Shown: positions 63,335 to 64,000 of the stretch, piece after piece | How positions within the stretch are numbered: position 1 is the stretch's first letter | How the letters are laid out: the number at the start of each line of letters is the position of its first letter | Source: Rhizobium sp. CC-YZS058 | GTDB lineage: Bacteria; Pseudomonadota; Alphaproteobacteria; Rhizobiales; Rhizobiaceae | DNA length: 64,000 nt | Assembly: GCF_034720595.1 (NCBI RefSeq) | Contig: NZ_JAYESJ010000002.1 | Location: 1 to 64,000, forward strand | Reading direction: 5' to 3' | Made by a program: the position numbers and the translations under genes | Notes under the pieces: model-generated | The model's database searches: none | Seen by the model: only the letters and a program-made list of their open reading frames with translations | What the model was told of the DNA's origin: nothing

Positions 63335-63483
63335 GACGTCCTCTCGTACACACGGTAATTTTCGTAAACACAGCGATTTGCCGTGGATAGGTCAACCGAT
63401 TCCGTTCGGTTTTGCAAGATATTTAAAGTTAATCAATAGTTAACGCGCTCGTCTCCTGCCGCTGTACGAGAAGAAGAAATGGA

Positions 63484-63504
63484 CCGATTCTGTTTATGAA
63501 TCGG
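63484..63504. promoter_or_regulatory. Dyad upstream of repA
   Basis: CCGATTC (63484-63490) and GAATCGG (63498-63504) around TGTTTAT. It may be a RepA operator or belong to a traI regulator. Confidence 0.5.
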
Positions 63505-63544
63505 CAGGTTAGCGCCGAACAATGCTAAGTTGGGATCAAGCCTT

Positions 63545-63564
63545 CACTAACACTTTTGTTAGTG
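63545..63564. promoter_or_regulatory. Quorum-type box 1 (perfect palindrome)
   Basis: CACTAACA CTTT TGTTAGTG: 8-base arms with a 4-base centre. It resembles a LuxR-type box in size (20 bases), but not the Ti tra-box sequence. It lies about 210 bases before repA and 142 before traI. Confidence 0.65.
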
Positions 63565-63624
63565 CTCCGATCGCTGCTCCATCTCCAAAAGAGCGGTGGA
63601 AGGACGCTGACAGATAGAATCACT

Positions 63625-63644
63625 CGCTAACACTTTTGGCAGTT
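63625..63644. promoter_or_regulatory. Quorum-type box 2 (16 of 20 match to box 1)
   Basis: CGCTAACACTTTTGGCAGTT. It keeps the left arm and centre of box 1 and starts exactly 80 bases further on. It lies 62 bases before the traI start, the usual distance of an activator box from a promoter. Confidence 0.6.
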
Positions 63645-63705
63645 GATCGAATTCTTCAGCCCCGGCAAACCTCCATGCGTCACCAACGCAAGGGAGATTT
63701 GCTCG

Positions 63706-64000
63706 ATGCGCGTCGTCGCCATCAAGAACCCAAAGAGCGAGGCTGAGCACCGCCTTATTCACGAAATGCACCGGCTTCGCGCCCGCATTTTCCGCGGTCG
63801 CCTGGCATGGACAGTTCGTTGCACCTCCGGTCTCGAAGTCGACGGTTTCGACAAGCTAAAGCCGACATACGTCCTATGCATCGACCCTTCTGATGCAGTG
63901 ATTGGATGCGCTCGGCTCCTGCCCGCGACCGGCGGCACGATGCTGGAGAAGGTTTTTCCTCAACTCCTGGAGATGGACCATCTCGCCACTCACCATCGGA
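63706..64000 (+). CDS. traI: Acyl-homoserine-lactone synthase, TraI-type (5' part)
   Basis: The first 98 residues, cut by the window edge. AGGGAGA precedes the ATG. The LuxI-family residues are all visible: RARIFRGRLAW (Arg, Phe, Trp), EVDGFDKLKPTYVLCID (the two Asp) and GCARLLPATGGTMLEKVFP. It makes the quorum signal from SAM and an acyl carrier. Divergence from repABC matches traI, the first gene of the trb conjugation operon on Ti-type plasmids. Intact over the visible part. Confidence 0.92.
   Translation, partial: MRVVAIKNPKSEAEHRLIHEMHRLRARIFRGRLAWTVRCTSGLEVDGFDKLKPTYVLCIDPSDAVIGCARLLPATGGTMLEKVFPQLLEMDHLATHHR

Larger units (their letters stand above)
63335..63705. other. repA-traI divergent regulatory region
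   Basis: About 370 bases with no gene. It holds a 7-base-arm dyad (63484-63504) and two copies of a 20-base element (63545 and 63625), each listed separately. In Ti-type plasmids this same gap holds the quorum-sensing boxes that control both traI and repABC. Part of the DNA (63410-63445) is AT-rich and could hold the repA promoter. Confidence 0.6.

Noticed and set aside
63545..63644. Identity of the repA-traI boxes with the classical Ti tra box
   Set aside because: The half-site CACTAACA differs from the known ACGTGCAGA-type half-site, so I call them only quorum-type boxes.
1..64000. CRISPR arrays, rRNA and tRNA genes
   Set aside because: No regularly spaced repeats and no recognisable tRNA or rRNA sequence were seen on either strand. 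A covariance-model scan would be needed to exclude a divergent tRNA.
1..64000. oriT and relaxase genes
   Set aside because: Despite traI at the right edge, no relaxase, trb or VirB-like gene is in the window. They may lie beyond 64000.

Overview
The window is about 64 kb of a large secondary replicon (plasmid or chromid) from an alphaproteobacterium of the Rhizobiales, most likely Rhizobium, Agrobacterium or a close relative. The strongest evidence is a complete repABC unit on the minus strand (63334 to 59664) with a traI-type acyl-homoserine-lactone synthase starting in the opposite direction at 63706 and cut by the window end. A divergent repABC/traI pair is the layout of Ti-type and related conjugative plasmids. 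The rest of the gene content also fits rhizobial plasmids.

Layout. (1) 1-14170: a minus-strand block of plasmid maintenance and anti-restriction type genes: a TOPRIM protein, a DUF1419-like protein, a 1695-residue methylase-helicase, a ParB-like protein, a DUF7007-like protein, two unknowns and an ArdC-type protein. (2) 14500-23900: a decaying zone with a patatin-like lipoprotein, a HbpS/GlcG-like protein, a dadA fragment, a complete IS21-family element, a truncated polyamine-type ABC permease with its intact binding protein, and remnants of a hydroxyacid dehydrogenase, an scpB-like gene and a DUF1403-like gene. (3) 23926-30456: two small oxidoreductase clusters, one beside a LysR regulator and one beside a TetR regulator with two perfect operators. 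(4) 30496-52334: a catabolic island for an organic acid or acid sugar. It holds an aconitase, a four-carbon acid-sugar kinase and its aldolase/decarboxylase partner, a racemase-family protein, an iron-type ABC importer, two isocitrate/isopropylmalate/tartrate-type dehydrogenases, an aldehyde dehydrogenase, a 2-hydroxycarboxylate transporter, an amidohydrolase, two GntR/FCD regulators, a trans-aconitate methyltransferase and a chemoreceptor. (5) 52608-59367: an IS6-family element that cuts a tyrosine recombinase, dyad-rich DNA, a second complete tyrosine recombinase, and a helicase plus nuclease-like pair that looks like a phage-defence module. (6) 59595-64000: repABC with two parS sites, an antisense RNA, and the traI promoter region.

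How the parts fit. The island's promoter regions share an approximately 26-bp palindrome, seen at four places. The two regulators each appear to carry two winged-helix domains, and they are the natural candidates to bind it. The chemoreceptor and the trans-aconitate methyltransferase lie beside these sites, so taxis, uptake and breakdown of one compound may be co-regulated. The substrate cannot be named from sequence alone. Replication, partition and conjugation signals at the right end are well supported: two nearly identical parS sites flank repB-repC, an antisense RNA lies between repB and repC, and a 20-bp element occurs twice exactly 80 bp apart between repA and traI.
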